64,000 nucleotides of DNA from an uncultured Rhodospirillaceae bacterium (GCA_903901915.1 CAIUSV010000091.1:1-64000), one strand, 5' to 3'. Positions 46,344 to 56,441 are shown, counted from the first letter of the stretch. The notes: a model not told the origin generated them from the letters alone. Translations and numbers: made by a program.

Positions 46344-47051
46344 TCAGTGTCGCTTCAGCATGCCCTCGACCTCGGGCAACGCCTCCGGGGTGCCGACGTG
46401 GTACCAGTTGCCGTCATGGACGACGGCGGCGAGGCGGCCCATCGCCAGGGCCCGGTCGTACAGCAGGTTAAGCGAGAACTTGCCCGGCGGACAGCCGGCG
46501 AACAGCCGGGGGTGAAGGATCTGCACCCCGGAGAACAACAGCGGCGCGGTCTCGGCATCGCCGCGGCGGCGAGGGATTCCGGCCTCGTCCAGCGTGAAGT
46601 CGCCCCGACCCTCGTAGCCCACCGCCGTGGCTGTCGGTTGCAGCAGCAGCAGCGCGTCCATCCGTTCGCCGTCCCAGGCGCGGGCCAGCCGGGCCAGCGC
46701 CGGGTCCGGTCCGTCGGTCCAGATGATGTCGCTATTGACCACATAGAAGGCGTCGCTTCCCAGCCGGGGCAGCGCCCGGGCGACGCCGCCGCCGGTCTCC
46801 AGCAGGTCGTCCTCGTGGGACAGGGTGATGCCGGGCCGCCCGGCCAGATGGTCGCGGATGCGCTCGGCCAGCCAGTGGGTGTTGACCACCATCTCGGTCA
46901 CCCCCGCCCGGCCGAGGTGGTCCAGCGCGCGGTCGAGCATGGTGCGTCCCGCCACCGCCACCAGCGGCTTGGGGGTGTGGAGCGTGATCGGCCGCATCCT
47001 GAGGCCGAGACCGGCGGCCAGTACCATCGCGTGGCTTAGGAGGGGCTTCAT
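46344..47051 (-). CDS. murU: N-acetylmuramate-1-phosphate uridylyltransferase (MurU-like)
   Basis: A 235-residue nucleotidyltransferase with the signature AMVLAAGLGLRMRPITLHTPKPLVAVAG, and VNSDIIWTDG for the metal-binding Asp. Together with the AmgK-like kinase just upstream (four-base overlap) it matches the cell-wall recycling route in which MurNAc and GlcNAc are salvaged to UDP-MurNAc without de novo synthesis, a route that lowers fosfomycin sensitivity in other bacteria. Assignment to MurU rather than another sugar-1-phosphate transferase rests largely on this pairing. Confidence 0.87.
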   Translation of the reverse strand: MKPLLSHAMVLAAGLGLRMRPITLHTPKPLVAVAGRTMLDRALDHLGRAGVTEMVVNTHWLAERIRDHLAGRPGITLSHEDDLLETGGGVARALPRLGSDAFYVVNSDIIWTDGPDPALARLARAWDGERMDALLLLQPTATAVGYEGRGDFTLDEAGIPRRRGDAETAPLLFSGVQILHPRLFAGCPPGKFSLNLLYDRALAMGRLAAVVHDGNWYHVGTPEALPEVEGMLKRH

Positions 47052-48040
47052 GGCGCGGGGACTCCCCGCTTGCCCGGCGGAACATGGCGGTCGAGCCAGA
47101 GCCGCAGTTCGGCCAGCACCGGATGGCGCAGCGCCACCTCCAGCAGCCGCCAAACCCGGGGAATGTGGACGAGATAGCCGGGCTTGCCGTCGCGGCGGCA
47201 CAGCCGGGTGAAGATGCCGATGACCTTGGCGTGGCGCTGCGCCGCCATCACCGCCCACGACGCCTCGAACACGGCGCGGTCGAGGGCGGGAAAGCGGGCC
47301 AGCCATCGGCCCTTCATGCGCTCGATCAGCAACGGATCGATGTCGCGCCGCGCGTCTTCCAGCAGGCTCATCAGGTCGTAGGTGGCCGGTCCCGCCACCG
47401 CATCCTGAAAATCCAGCAGGCCGCAGGCGGCAAGGCCGGGGCGCGGCAGCAGCATCAGGTTGTCGACGTGGAAGTCGCGCAGCACCAGCGTATCGGGCAC
47501 CAGCCGCGCCACCGGGAACAGCCGCCGCCAGATGTCTTGGTAGTCCGCCCGCGCCTCGTCGCCGGTGGGCTGGCCCAGTATCGCCGGCATGTACCAGTCG
47601 GTCAGCAGCGCGGCCTCGGCCAGCAACCGGTCGTCGTCATAGGGCGGCAGCCCGGCGGGCATGGCGTCGGGACGTCCGGCGATCTCGGCCAGCACGTCGG
47701 TGGCCAGGGCGTACAGCGCGGTTTCGTCATAGCCGTCGGCCAGCAGCCTGGTATAGGTGTCGTCGCCGAGATCCTCCAGCAGCAGCAGGCCGCTATCCTC
47801 GTCCACCGCCAGCAGACGCGGTGCCGACAGCCCCAGCCCGGCAAGGTGGCGGGCGATGCCGACGAAGGGGCGGACGTCCTCCTTGGGCGGCGGCGCATCC
47901 ATCAGCACGGCGCGTTCCGCCCCCCGCTTCAGGCGGTCGTAATGGCGAAAGCTGGCGTCGCCGGCCAGCCGGCCGCGCTCGGCCGCCCCCCAGCCGGCGT
48001 TATCGAGGAAGGAATGGATCAGCGCCTCGCGGGAACTCAT
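47048..48040 (-). CDS. amgK: Anomeric MurNAc/GlcNAc kinase (AmgK-like phosphotransferase)
   Basis: A 330-residue aminoglycoside-phosphotransferase-fold kinase. GDASFRHYDRL is the nucleotide loop, LLLLEDLGDDTYTRLL the hinge, VLRDFHVDNLMLLPR the catalytic HxDxxxxN, and GLLDFQDAVAGPATYDLMSLLEDARRD the metal-binding Asp region. It would phosphorylate the C1 of MurNAc and GlcNAc for MurU. ATG 48040 overlaps the tsaE stop. The gene order tsaE-amgK-murU-addB-addA is a known alphaproteobacterial arrangement. Confidence 0.88.
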   Translation of the reverse strand: MSSREALIHSFLDNAGWGAAERGRLAGDASFRHYDRLKRGAERAVLMDAPPPKEDVRPFVGIARHLAGLGLSAPRLLAVDEDSGLLLLEDLGDDTYTRLLADGYDETALYALATDVLAEIAGRPDAMPAGLPPYDDDRLLAEAALLTDWYMPAILGQPTGDEARADYQDIWRRLFPVARLVPDTLVLRDFHVDNLMLLPRPGLAACGLLDFQDAVAGPATYDLMSLLEDARRDIDPLLIERMKGRWLARFPALDRAVFEASWAVMAAQRHAKVIGIFTRLCRRDGKPGYLVHIPRVWRLLEVALRHPVLAELRLWLDRHVPPGKRGVPAP

Positions 48041-48492
48041 GCGCTCAGGTCTCCAATGCGGGCGGCCCATGGGCCGGTGGCGGTCAGGATGGCAAGACGG
48101 CCGCCCTCGGTGTCGCCCGCTTCCAGCCGCAGGTCAAGCCGCTTGGCGGGGAGATGGCGGCCCAGCCGGTCCGGCCATTCGATCAGGCTGATGCCCTCGG
48201 CAAAGGCCTCCTCGATGTCCAGTTCCAGGGCGTCGTCGGGCCGGTCCAGCCGATAGAGGTCGAAGTGCCAGATGGTTCCGGCGTCGGACTCGTAGGTCTG
48301 CACCAGGGTGAAGGTCGGACTCGGGACTTCCTCGTCGTCGGTGGTCAGCGCCCGGATGAAGGCCCGCGCCAGGGTGCTCTTGCCGGTGCCGAGCGTGCCG
48401 GACAGGGCGATGACGTCGCCCGGCCGGGCCTGCTTCGCCAGCCATCGTCCCAACCGCACGGTGGCGGCCTCGTCGGCGAGGGCGAGTCTCAT
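48037..48492 (-). CDS. tsaE: tRNA threonylcarbamoyladenosine biosynthesis ATPase TsaE
   Basis: A 151-residue P-loop protein: ALSGTLGTGKSTLARAFIRAL followed by VPSPTFTLVQTYE and WHFDLYRLDRPDDALELDIEEAF and ISLIEWPDRLG. These are the TsaE motifs. It supports TsaB-TsaD in forming t6A37 on ANN-decoding tRNAs. Coupled by overlap to xerC upstream (48489-48492) and amgK downstream. Confidence 0.95.
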   Translation of the reverse strand: MRLALADEAATVRLGRWLAKQARPGDVIALSGTLGTGKSTLARAFIRALTTDDEEVPSPTFTLVQTYESDAGTIWHFDLYRLDRPDDALELDIEEAFAEGISLIEWPDRLGRHLPAKRLDLRLEAGDTEGGRLAILTATGPWAARIGDLSA

Positions 48493-49433
48493 CCCTTGGC
48501 CCTCGGGTGGGCGTCGCGGTAGACGGCGGTGATACGGGCGGCGTCCACCTCGGTGTAACGCTGGGTGGTCGACAGCGAGGCATGGCCCAGCAATTCCTGG
48601 ATGGTGCGCAGGTCGCCGCCGCCGGCCAGCAGGTGGGTGGCGAAGCTGTGCCGGAGCGCGTGCGGCGTCGCCGTCTCGGGCAGGCCCAGCAGCGACCGTA
48701 GCCGGCGCATCTGGCGCTGTACCACCCCGGGATTGAGTGCCCCGCCGCGCGCGCCCAGGAACAGCGGGTCGCCGGCCTCGGACGGGTAGGGGAGCTGGCG
48801 CAGGTAGTCGGCGACGGCCTCGCCGACCACCGGCAGGATCGGCACCACCCGTTGCTTGCGGCCCTTGCCGGTGATCACCATGGTATCGCCGCGCGGCCAG
48901 TCGCGGCGGGCGAGGCCCAGCGCTTCGCCCAGGCGCAGGCCGGCGCCGTACAGCAGGGTGAACAGGGCGACGTCGCGCGCCGCCAGCCAGGGTTCGTCGT
49001 GCAATTCGCCGGCGGTGGCCAGGGTTTCCATCGCCTCGTCGGCGGCCAGCGGCTTGGGTACCGACTTGGGCGGGCGCGGCGCCTTGACCACCGCCAGGGC
49101 CTGGTTGTGAACCAGATCACGGCGGTCGAGGAAGCGGAAGAATCCCCGAAGGGTGGACATGGTGCGTGCCAGCGACGAGCGCGCCAGCCCCTCGCCCGAG
49201 CGTCGTGCCAGGAAGGCGCGGAAGTCCGAGGCGCTCAACCCCGCCAGCGCCGCCAGATCCGGTTCGGCGCCGGAATGGTCGGTGACGAAGGCCAGGAAGG
49301 CGGAAAGATCGCGGCCATAGCCGTCGAGGGTGTGGGCCGAGGCCCGCTTCTCGCCGGCCAGCCATTGCCGCCACCCCTCCACCGCAAGGGCGAGGTCGGG
49401 ACGGGCGGCGAAATGGATGGGGGTGGGCGGCAT
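48489..49433 (-). CDS. xerC: Tyrosine recombinase XerC
   Basis: A 314-residue site-specific recombinase for chromosome dimer resolution. The SAM-like N-terminal domain (LAGEKRASAHTLDGYGRDLSAFLAFV) precedes the catalytic domain with Arg in GAGLRLGEAL, a Lys in TGKGRKQR, HxxR in PHALRHSFATHLL, and the C-terminal LGHASLSTTQRYTEVD with the His and nucleophilic Tyr. It begins at ATG 49433, which shares a base with the toxin gene stop (TGATG). A DUF484 gene normally precedes xerC; here a toxin-antitoxin pair sits between them. Confidence 0.94.
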   Translation of the reverse strand: MPPTPIHFAARPDLALAVEGWRQWLAGEKRASAHTLDGYGRDLSAFLAFVTDHSGAEPDLAALAGLSASDFRAFLARRSGEGLARSSLARTMSTLRGFFRFLDRRDLVHNQALAVVKAPRPPKSVPKPLAADEAMETLATAGELHDEPWLAARDVALFTLLYGAGLRLGEALGLARRDWPRGDTMVITGKGRKQRVVPILPVVGEAVADYLRQLPYPSEAGDPLFLGARGGALNPGVVQRQMRRLRSLLGLPETATPHALRHSFATHLLAGGGDLRTIQELLGHASLSTTQRYTEVDAARITAVYRDAHPRAKG

Positions 49434-49837
49434 CAGAGTGACCTTATCCGGTCCTGCCAAGCGGTGCCGGCTACCTTGGTGATCAGCCGCCGGTCGGCGG
49501 TGACCACCGTGGCATGAAGGTCTTCGGCCAGCGCCACATAAAAGCAGTCGTAGGCGGTGTGCCCGATGGTTCCGGCCATGGCGAGCGCGGCGTCGGCCAG
49601 CGGAGCCAGGGGATAGGTTCGGTCGAGGGTGCGTCGGAACGCCGTCATGGCCGCCGCGGCCTTGGGCGGGGGGATCTGTCCGGCGGCGACATAGCGCCAC
49701 AGCGCGTTGGCGACCTCGGCCATGATGAGGTCGGGCGCCACCAATATCGCGGTGCCGATCAGTCCGCGGGCACGGCCCGATTCATCGCTGTCGATCAGCC
49801 ATTTCATGGCGACGCTGGCATCAATGACCACGGTCAT
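49433..49837 (-). CDS. PIN-domain toxin (VapC/FitB-like)
   Basis: A 134-residue PIN-domain ribonuclease. The acidic triad is visible as Asp6 in TVVIDASVAMKWL, Glu in IMAEVANALWRY, and Asp in TAYDCFYVALAEDLHATVVTADRRL. By family knowledge it cleaves RNA (often tRNA) when freed from its antitoxin. ATG 49837 overlaps the antitoxin stop (ATGA), as usual. The pair precedes xerC in an overlapping unit, so xerC expression could be partly under toxin-antitoxin autoregulation. Confidence 0.92.
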   Translation of the reverse strand: MTVVIDASVAMKWLIDSDESGRARGLIGTAILVAPDLIMAEVANALWRYVAAGQIPPPKAAAAMTAFRRTLDRTYPLAPLADAALAMAGTIGHTAYDCFYVALAEDLHATVVTADRRLITKVAGTAWQDRIRSL

Positions 49838-50064
49838 CGGCTGTCGCGATCCTTGCGGATGAGGTCGGTGCTGTCGGGACTTCCGGGGGGCAGGGTGATC
49901 TTCACCCATTCCAGCAGGTCACGCTTCTGGTCCGGCGTCAGCGGCGCCGTGCGCGCCAAGGCGTCGCGCAACTCGGCCTCAAGCGAGCGATTGTTCAACT
50001 CTGCCTTGGTTTTGAACCGCTCGATGACGGCATCGTCAAGATTGCGAATAACCACCGAACCCAT
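49834..50064 (-). CDS. Ribbon-helix-helix antitoxin (FitA-like)
   Basis: A 76-residue protein starting MGSVVIRNLDDAVIERFKTKAELNNRSLEAELRDALARTA, the arc-type ribbon-helix-helix of FitA antitoxins, followed by a toxin-neutralising tail. I choose ATG 50064 because GGAGG lies five bases upstream; an ATG at 50076 would add four residues. A perfect palindrome sits 14 bases upstream and is the likely autoregulatory operator. Confidence 0.9.
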   Translation of the reverse strand: MGSVVIRNLDDAVIERFKTKAELNNRSLEAELRDALARTAPLTPDQKRDLLEWVKITLPPGSPDSTDLIRKDRDSR

Positions 50065-50077
50065 GTGGTCCTCCATA

Positions 50078-50097
50078 TGCTATCAATTATGATAGCA
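50078..50097. promoter_or_regulatory. Palindromic operator of the toxin-antitoxin unit
   Basis: TGCTATCAATTATGATAGCA is a perfect 8-bp inverted repeat around ATTA, immediately upstream of the antitoxin. On the minus strand TATCAT or TATCAA-like elements within it could overlap the -10. This is the size and place of FitA-type operators. Confidence 0.75.
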
Positions 50098-50118
50098 TGG
50101 CTGCCGCCGGGCTTCAAT

Positions 50119-50835
50119 CTACCCCGCGAACCGCCGCACGCAGCGTTCGACCACGCGGGCGAGGAAGGTGATCAGCTCGGTGGCCTGGCCGGCGTGGAAG
50201 GTGCGGCCATGGCGCGAGCCCAGGGCCATGACGCCTTCGGGGCAGGGGCCGCCGGGGGACAGGCGCACCACCGCCGACGACAGCACCAGGCCGGCGCCGT
50301 CACCGAACAGCGCCGGATCGCCCGGCATCTCCTCGGTCAGGGCGCATTCGCGGTCGGCACCGCCCATGATGCGGGCGACGGTGCCGGTTGGCAGGGTGAT
50401 CACCCCCGGAATCGCCAGTCGGGGCAGCGGGGTTTCCGGGGTCTCGAAACACAAGGTGGCGACATCGACGTCCAGCACCGCCGGCAGGTCGTCGGCGATG
50501 GCCTCGACCAGCCGGGTCATGTCGTCGGCGGCCAGGATCGCCAGTACCGCCTTGTGGGTGCGGGTCTGGATCGACATGTTGCTGCGGCTGGTGTGGATCA
50601 GGTGTTCGGCGGCACCGCGCACCCGCTCGACCTCGTCGCGCAGGCGGTCGATCATGAACATCTGCATGTCGAGCACGCCGTCACCCTCGCCCCAGCGCGA
50701 TGGCGGCGACAGCGACAGCAGCAGATCGGGGCGGCGCACCAGGAAGTCGGGATGAGCCTGAAGATAGGCCTCGACCTGCCGTTCGTCGGGCAGGGTCACG
50801 GGCAGGGCCGTGTCGTCGCGCTTGCGCGCCATCAC
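50119..50835 (-). CDS. DUF484 family protein
   Basis: A 238-residue GAF-like protein. VEAYLQAHPDFLVRRPDLLLSL at the N-terminus and AAEHLIHTSRSNMSIQTRTHKAVLAILAA are typical; the C-terminal part (VVRLSPGGPCPEGVMALGSRHGRTFHAGQATELITFLARVVERCVRR) matches the family end. These proteins are usually encoded just before xerC; no biochemical function is established. The start is uncertain by one codon (MMAR). It is divergent from priA. Confidence 0.92.
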   Translation of the reverse strand: MMARKRDDTALPVTLPDERQVEAYLQAHPDFLVRRPDLLLSLSPPSRWGEGDGVLDMQMFMIDRLRDEVERVRGAAEHLIHTSRSNMSIQTRTHKAVLAILAADDMTRLVEAIADDLPAVLDVDVATLCFETPETPLPRLAIPGVITLPTGTVARIMGGADRECALTEEMPGDPALFGDGAGLVLSSAVVRLSPGGPCPEGVMALGSRHGRTFHAGQATELITFLARVVERCVRRFAG

Positions 50836-50915
50836 CGAATACCTTTCTGTGGAAAATGCTCTCAGCCGAGGCGAGTCCTGTTGCTCGGCGGGACGGAACG
50901 TAAGAAGTTTAACCT

Positions 50916-53117
50916 ATGCCAGCCCGATCCCTCACTTCAAGCCGTTCCTGCGTCTCCCCCGGCGCCCGGGTCGCCGTGCTGCTGCCTTTGCCGCTGGCGG
51001 GTGCCTACGACTATCGCGCCGGGGCCGAGCTGCTGGCGGCGGGTGATTTCGTCGCGGTGCCGCTGGGCGGACGCGAGGCCATCGGCGTGGTGTGGGGCGA
51101 TGCCGCCGGCGAGGTGGCCGAAGACCGGTTGAAGACGGTGATCCGCCGCTTGCCGGCGCCGCCGCTTCCCCGGCCGGTGCGGGACTTGGTCGATTGGGTG
51201 GCCGCGTACACCATGGCGCCGGCCGGAGCGGTCCTGAAGATGGCCATGAGCGTGCCGGCGGCGTTGGAACCGGCGCGCGGGCTGGTGGCCTGCCGTCTTG
51301 CCGACATGGCGCCGGACATCAAGGAGACTCCGGCCCGGCGCCGGGTGCTGGACACGGCGGGCCGGCTGCCGCCGCTGGCGCCGGCCGATCTGGCGCGCGA
51401 GGCCGGGGTGGGGCCGGCGGTGGTCAAGGGCCTGCTGGAGGCCGGGGCGCTGGAACGGGTCGAGTTGCCGCGCCCGCTCGACTTCCTGCCGCCCGATCTC
51501 GACCGCGCCGGTCCCGAGCTGTCGCCGGACCAGCGCGCCGCCGCCGACGCCCTGGTGGCGGCGTTGGACGGCGGCTTCTCTGTGGCGGTGATCGACGGCG
51601 TCACCGGCTCGGGCAAGACCGAGGTCTATTTCGAGGCGGTGGCCGCCGCCCTGGCCGCTGGCCGTCAGTCGCTGGTCCTGCTGCCCGAGATCGCGCTGTC
51701 GGCCCAGTGGCTGGAACGCTTCTCCCGGCGTTTCGGGGTCAGGCCGGCGGAGTGGCATTCCGATCTGGGCGACGCCCGCCGGCGCGATACTTGGCGGGCG
51801 GTGGCCAATGGCGAGGCCCAGGTGGTGGTCGGCGCCCGTTCCGCCCTGTTTCTGCCCTTTCCCGATCTCGGCCTGATCGTGGTCGATGAGGAACATGACG
51901 GCGCCTTCAAACAAGAGGACGGCGTCAGCTATCATGCCCGCGACATGGCGGTGGTCCGCGCCCGTCTTGGCGGCTTTCCGGCGGTGCTGGCCTCGGCGAC
52001 GCCGTCGCTGGAGACCATGGCCAACATCCAGGCCGGGCGTTATCGCCGCCTTCATTTGCCCGACCGCCATGCCGGCGCCGCCATGCCCGAGATCGTCGCC
52101 ATCGACCTGCGCCGCCAGCCACCGCCGCGCGGCCACTGGCTCAGTCCGGTATTGGTGGCGGCGCTGGAGGAGTGCTTTGCCGCCGGCGAGCAGGCGATGC
52201 TCTACCTCAACCGGCGCGGCTATGCGCCGCTGACGCTCTGCCGGGGCTGCGGCCATCGTCTGCAGTGTCCCCACTGTACCGCCTGGCTGGTCGAACACCG
52301 CTCGGCCGGTCGGCTGGTCTGCCACCATTGCGGCCACCACATCCGGTTGCCGAGGAAATGCCCCCATTGCGAGGCGGAGGACAGCTTCACCGCCTGTGGT
52401 CCTGGTGTCGAACGGGTTGCCGAGGAGGCTGCCGCCCGTTTTCCTAGCGCCCGCATCGCGGTGATGACGTCGGATACCTGTTCCGGTCCCCATGCGGCGG
52501 CCGAGTTCGTCCGCAAGGTGGCGGCGCACGAGATCGACCTGCTGGTCGGCACCCAGATCGTCGCCAAGGGTCACCACTTTCCCATGCTGACGGTGGTCGG
52601 CGTGGTCGATGCCGATCTCGGTCTGGAGGGCGGCGACCTGCGCGCCGGCGAGCGCACCCATCAGTTGCTGTCGCAGGTTTCCGGCCGCGCCGGGCGGGCC
52701 GAACGGCCGGGACGGGTGTTCCTTCAGACCTATCAACCCGACCATCCGGTGATGCGGGCGCTGGGCTCGGGCGAGCGCGACGGCTTCATCGCCCGCGAGG
52801 CGGAATTGCGCCGCGCCGCCGGCATGCCACCCTATGGCCGTCTTGCCGCCCTGGTGCTGTCCGGTCCCGATTCGGCAATCCTTGATGGTTTCGCCAGCCG
52901 GCTGTCGCGGGCGGCCCCCCGGCTGGACGGCATGGAGATCCTTGGCCCGGCCCCCGCGCCGATGGCGCTGCTGCGCGGCCGGCACCGACGGCGCTTTCTG
53001 GTCAAGGCGCCGCGCGGCGTCAATCTTCAGGCGTCGCTGCACGACTGGCTGGGTCGGGTTGTGCCGCCCGGCGGAGTGCGGGTGCAGGTGGATATCGACC
53101 CCTATACCTTCTGGTGA
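50916..53117 (+). CDS. priA: Primosomal replication restart helicase PriA
   Basis: A 733-residue helicase. The N-terminal DNA-binding domain ([18 protein letters not shown] to [14 protein letters not shown]) is followed by Walker [49 protein letters not shown], and the zinc-binding insertion with [13 protein letters not shown] and [17 protein letters not shown] pairs. [26 protein letters not shown] and [13 protein letters not shown] close the helicase core. It reloads the replisome at collapsed forks. The ATG at 50916 fits, although conserved sequence starts about 18 residues later. Confidence 0.96.
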   Translation: MPARSLTSSRSCVSPGARVAVLLPLPLAGAYDYRAGAELLAAGDFVAVPLGGREAIGVVWGDAAGEVAEDRLKTVIRRLPAPPLPRPVRDLVDWVAAYTMAPAGAVLKMAMSVPAALEPARGLVACRLADMAPDIKETPARRRVLDTAGRLPPLAPADLAREAGVGPAVVKGLLEAGALERVELPRPLDFLPPDLDRAGPELSPDQRAAADALVAALDGGFSVAVIDGVTGSGKTEVYFEAVAAALAAGRQSLVLLPEIALSAQWLERFSRRFGVRPAEWHSDLGDARRRDTWRAVANGEAQVVVGARSALFLPFPDLGLIVVDEEHDGAFKQEDGVSYHARDMAVVRARLGGFPAVLASATPSLETMANIQAGRYRRLHLPDRHAGAAMPEIVAIDLRRQPPPRGHWLSPVLVAALEECFAAGEQAMLYLNRRGYAPLTLCRGCGHRLQCPHCTAWLVEHRSAGRLVCHHCGHHIRLPRKCPHCEAEDSFTACGPGVERVAEEAAARFPSARIAVMTSDTCSGPHAAAEFVRKVAAHEIDLLVGTQIVAKGHHFPMLTVVGVVDADLGLEGGDLRAGERTHQLLSQVSGRAGRAERPGRVFLQTYQPDHPVMRALGSGERDGFIAREAELRRAAGMPPYGRLAALVLSGPDSAILDGFASRLSRAAPRLDGMEILGPAPAPMALLRGRHRRRFLVKAPRGVNLQASLHDWLGRVVPPGGVRVQVDIDPYTFW

Positions 53118-53202
53118 GGCTTGGTCGGATTGACTCCCTCTTAGGGTGATCTGTAATCTACTAGATACAAGATAATTGTGCATGAGCCGGGAGCCCAGCA
53201 CC

Positions 53203-54069
53203 ATGCAGGACCAACACATCGCCAGGTTGTCCGCCATCATCGCGGCGTGGGGAGCGGAATGCCCCCAGACCGGGGCGGGCCTGTGCGACGGGGTGGCGGG
53301 CATTTCCGGCGGTTTCCGCTCCATGGCGCTGCGCTCGGTGTTCCAGCCTTTGTTTTCCGCCGGCGATCTGCGGCCGCGGGCGCACGAGGCGTTGTTGCGG
53401 GTGGTTGACGGCCGGGGCGCGCCGATCGCGCCGCCCGAAGCCTTCGCGGCGTTGTCGTCGCCGGCGGAAATCATTCTCTTCGACCGCCTGTGCCGGTTGG
53501 TCCATGTCCTCAACTTCGTACGCCGGGGTGGGGGCGGTGACCTGTTCCTCAACATCCACAGCCTGCATCTGCTCAGCGTCGGCAGTGGCGAGCACGGCCG
53601 GGTCTTCGAGGCGTTGCTGAAGCAATGCGATCTGTCGCCCCGGCGTATCGTGCTGGAGGTGCTGGAAGCGCGTATCGACGATCTCGGCCATCTTCGGGAT
53701 GCGGTCGACGCCTATCGCGGCCGGGGCTATCGGGTGGCGATCGACGATTTCGGCAGCCAGCATTCCAATTTCGACCGTTTGTGGCACCTGACGCCCGACA
53801 TCGTGAAGCTTGATCGGGGATTGATCGTCGAGGCGGTGTCGAATCCCAGGGCACGGCGGATCCTGCCCAAGCTGGTCGACCTCATTCACGAGATGGGGGC
53901 CACCGTGGTCTGCGAAGGGATCGAAACCGCCGACCAACATCGCCTCGCCGTCGATGCCGGTGCCGATCTGTTGCAGGGGTATCGTTATGCCCGGCCATCC
54001 GAACATCCCCATGCCGCTCCGCCCGACGTCGCCGATGGCCCCGTCCGCCGCGTCGCCACGGCGCGGTAG
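53203..54069 (+). CDS. EAL-domain protein (predicted c-di-GMP phosphodiesterase)
   Basis: A 288-residue single-domain protein without a sensor. The catalytic set appears intact: HEALLRV (EAL motif), LFLNIHSLHL (Asn), IVLEVLEARI (Glu), VAIDDFGSQHSNF (two Asp), DIVKLDRGLI (Lys, Asp), VCEGIETADQ (Glu) and LLQGYRYARP (Gln). So hydrolysis of c-di-GMP is likely. I prefer ATG 53203, which has GGAG nine bases upstream, over ATG 53182. The roughly 60-residue N-terminus has no recognised domain. Standalone gene between priA and the ATPase operon. Confidence 0.9.
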   Translation: MQDQHIARLSAIIAAWGAECPQTGAGLCDGVAGISGGFRSMALRSVFQPLFSAGDLRPRAHEALLRVVDGRGAPIAPPEAFAALSSPAEIILFDRLCRLVHVLNFVRRGGGGDLFLNIHSLHLLSVGSGEHGRVFEALLKQCDLSPRRIVLEVLEARIDDLGHLRDAVDAYRGRGYRVAIDDFGSQHSNFDRLWHLTPDIVKLDRGLIVEAVSNPRARRILPKLVDLIHEMGATVVCEGIETADQHRLAVDAGADLLQGYRYARPSEHPHAAPPDVADGPVRRVATAR

Positions 54070-54205
54070 CGAAAAATATTTTACCGCGCTTCGGCCGGCG
54101 GGTAGGTGCCCCACCCGCCCGGATTCCCTCCCCAGCGGCCATAACCGCCGGGTTCGGGCCGCGCGGGTTTATGTCGCCGCCTCCCCCGAATGGGCAGGAG
54201 TCGTC

Positions 54206-54234
54206 TTGCAACGCAAAACCCGATGTGCTAGTTA
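54206..54234 (+). promoter_or_regulatory. Probable promoter of the atpHAGDC operon
   Basis: TTGCAA and TAGTTA separated by exactly 17 bases. The transcript would start near 54241, about 95 bases before atpH. The rest of 54070-54335 shows no gene; a poly-G run (54249-54255) lies in the leader. Confidence 0.6.
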
Positions 54235-54335
54235 ACCGACGCGCCGACGGGGGGGCTTTTCCGGCAGGCGCCAGAATACTTTTGTCTTTCAGTCATTTAC
54301 GGCAGCCGGTTCGACCCTATCCAAGGACTTGCCCT

Positions 54336-54890
54336 GTGCCATCCGAAACAATTGGCGTGATCGCCGACCGCTACGCCGCCGCGCTGTTCGATCTTGCGGA
54401 TTCCTCGTCCGCACTCGATCAGGTTGCCGGCGACCTCAAGACTCTCAAGGCCATGCTTCGCGGCAGCGCCGATTTGCGCCGTGTCGTCGACAGCCCGGTG
54501 TTGAGCCGTGCCGATCAGGGCAAGGCCATCGCCGCGGTGGCCAAGGCCGCCGGCTTCGCCGACCTGACGACCAAGTTTTTGGGTTTGGCCGCCAAGAACC
54601 GCCGGCTGCATACCCTCGACGGGGTGATCGCCTCCTATCTCGGCCGGCTTGCCGCCCGCCGCGGTGAGAAGTCCGCCTCGGTGGCTTCCGCGGTGGCGCT
54701 GACTCCGGCCCAGAACGACGCCCTCGTTTCCGCTCTCAAGACGGCCTTCGGCGGCAGTATCGCCGTCGAGGTCAAGGTCGACCCCAGCCTGCTGGGCGGC
54801 CTGGTGGTGCAGGTCGGCTCCCAAATGGCTGACAGTTCGCTCAAGACGAAGCTTCAGCATCTCAAGCTCACTATGAAAGAGGTTGGATAA
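54336..54890 (+). CDS. atpH: F1-ATPase delta subunit
   Basis: A 184-residue stator subunit. It starts at GTG ([22 protein letters not shown]) behind AAGGA. The conserved [14 protein letters not shown] block and C-terminal [29 protein letters not shown] are those of AtpH. It joins the F1 head to the peripheral stalk. The stop TAA shares a base with the atpA ATG. No a, b or c subunit genes are near, as expected for alphaproteobacteria. Confidence 0.96.
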   Translation: MPSETIGVIADRYAAALFDLADSSSALDQVAGDLKTLKAMLRGSADLRRVVDSPVLSRADQGKAIAAVAKAAGFADLTTKFLGLAAKNRRLHTLDGVIASYLGRLAARRGEKSASVASAVALTPAQNDALVSALKTAFGGSIAVEVKVDPSLLGGLVVQVGSQMADSSLKTKLQHLKLTMKEVG

Positions 54891-56419
54891 TGGAAATCCG
54901 CGCCGCGGAAATCTCCGCAATCCTCAAGCAACAGATCGCCGCCTTCGGGACCGAAGCGGAAGTTGCCGAGGTCGGCCAGGTGCTGTCGGTCGGTGACGGT
55001 ATCGCCCGTGTCCACGGCCTCGATAAGGTCCAGGCCGGCGAGATGGTCGAATTCCCCGGCGGCATCAAGGGTATGGCGCTGAACCTCGAGACCGACAACG
55101 TCGGTGTCGTGATCTTCGGCGACGACCGTTCCATCAAGGAAGGCGATGTCGTCAAGCGGACCGGGTCCATCGTCGACGTGCCGGTGGGCAAGGGCCTGCT
55201 GGGCCGCGTCGTCGACGCCCTGGGCAATCCCATCGACGGCAAGGGGCCGATCCAGGCCGAGAAGCGCGCCCGCGTCGACGTCAAGGCGCCGGGCATCATT
55301 CCGCGCAAGTCGGTGCACGAGCCGATGAGCACCGGCATCAAGGCGGTGGACGCCCTGATCCCGGTCGGCCGCGGCCAGCGCGAACTGGTGATCGGCGATC
55401 GCCAGACCGGCAAGACCGCCATCCTGATCGACACCATCATCAACCAGAAGCGCTGGCATGACGGTACCGACGAGAAGGCAAAGCTGTTCTGCATCTATGT
55501 CGCCGTTGGCCAGAAGCGCTCGACCGTTGCCCAGATCGTCAAGACGCTGACCGATTACGGCGCCATGGAATACACCATCGTCGTCGCCGCCACCGCGTCC
55601 GAACCCGCCCCGTTGCAGTTCATCGCCCCCTACGGCGGCTGCACCATGGGCGAGTACTTCCGCGACAACGGCATGCACGCCCTGATCATCTATGACGATC
55701 TGTCGAAGCAGGCCGTCGCCTACCGTCAGATGTCGCTGCTGCTGCGCCGCCCGCCGGGCCGCGAAGCCTATCCCGGCGACGTGTTCTATCTCCACTCCCG
55801 CCTGCTCGAACGCGCCGCCAAAATGGGTGACGCCGCCGGTGCCGGCTCGCTGACCGCTCTGCCGGTGATCGAGACCCAGGCCAACGACGTGTCGGCCTAC
55901 ATCCCGACCAACGTGATCTCCATTACCGACGGCCAGATCTTCCTGGAGACCGAGCTGTTCTACAAGGGCATCCGCCCGGCGGTGAACGTCGGCCTGTCGG
56001 TGTCGCGCGTCGGCTCCGCCGCCCAGATCAAGGCGATGAAGCAGGTGGCCGGCTCGATCAAGCTGGAACTGGCGCAGTACCGCGAAATGGCGGCCTTCGC
56101 TCAGTTCGCCTCGGATCTCGATCCGGCGACCCAGAAGCTGCTCGGCCGCGGCGCCCGTCTGACCGAGCTGTTGAAGCAGCCGCAGTTCTCGCCGATGGCG
56201 ACCGAGGAAGAGGTCATCTCGATCTACGCCGGCGTGCGTGGCTATCTCGACAAGATCGACGTCAAGGATGTCGGCCGCTTTGAAAGCAGCCTGCTGGCCG
56301 AGATTAAGTCCAAGGCCCCGGCCATCCTTGCGACCATCGCCAGCGAGAAGCAGATCAGCCCGCAGACCGAAGAGAAGCTCAAGGCGTTCCTCGACGCCTT
56401 CGCCAAGACCTTCGCTTAA
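54890..56419 (+). CDS. atpA: F1-ATPase alpha subunit
   Basis: A 509-residue non-catalytic nucleotide-binding subunit. P-loop [10 protein letters not shown], the arginine-finger region [18 protein letters not shown], and the signature [10 protein letters not shown] are present, and length is standard. It starts [16 protein letters not shown], typical of the order. Second gene of the atpHAGDC operon; 22 bases separate it from atpG. Confidence 0.98.
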   Translation: MEIRAAEISAILKQQIAAFGTEAEVAEVGQVLSVGDGIARVHGLDKVQAGEMVEFPGGIKGMALNLETDNVGVVIFGDDRSIKEGDVVKRTGSIVDVPVGKGLLGRVVDALGNPIDGKGPIQAEKRARVDVKAPGIIPRKSVHEPMSTGIKAVDALIPVGRGQRELVIGDRQTGKTAILIDTIINQKRWHDGTDEKAKLFCIYVAVGQKRSTVAQIVKTLTDYGAMEYTIVVAATASEPAPLQFIAPYGGCTMGEYFRDNGMHALIIYDDLSKQAVAYRQMSLLLRRPPGREAYPGDVFYLHSRLLERAAKMGDAAGAGSLTALPVIETQANDVSAYIPTNVISITDGQIFLETELFYKGIRPAVNVGLSVSRVGSAAQIKAMKQVAGSIKLELAQYREMAAFAQFASDLDPATQKLLGRGARLTELLKQPQFSPMATEEEVISIYAGVRGYLDKIDVKDVGRFESSLLAEIKSKAPAILATIASEKQISPQTEEKLKAFLDAFAKTFA

Positions 56420-56441
56420 CCGTCCCTTCGGAGTGTAGGTT

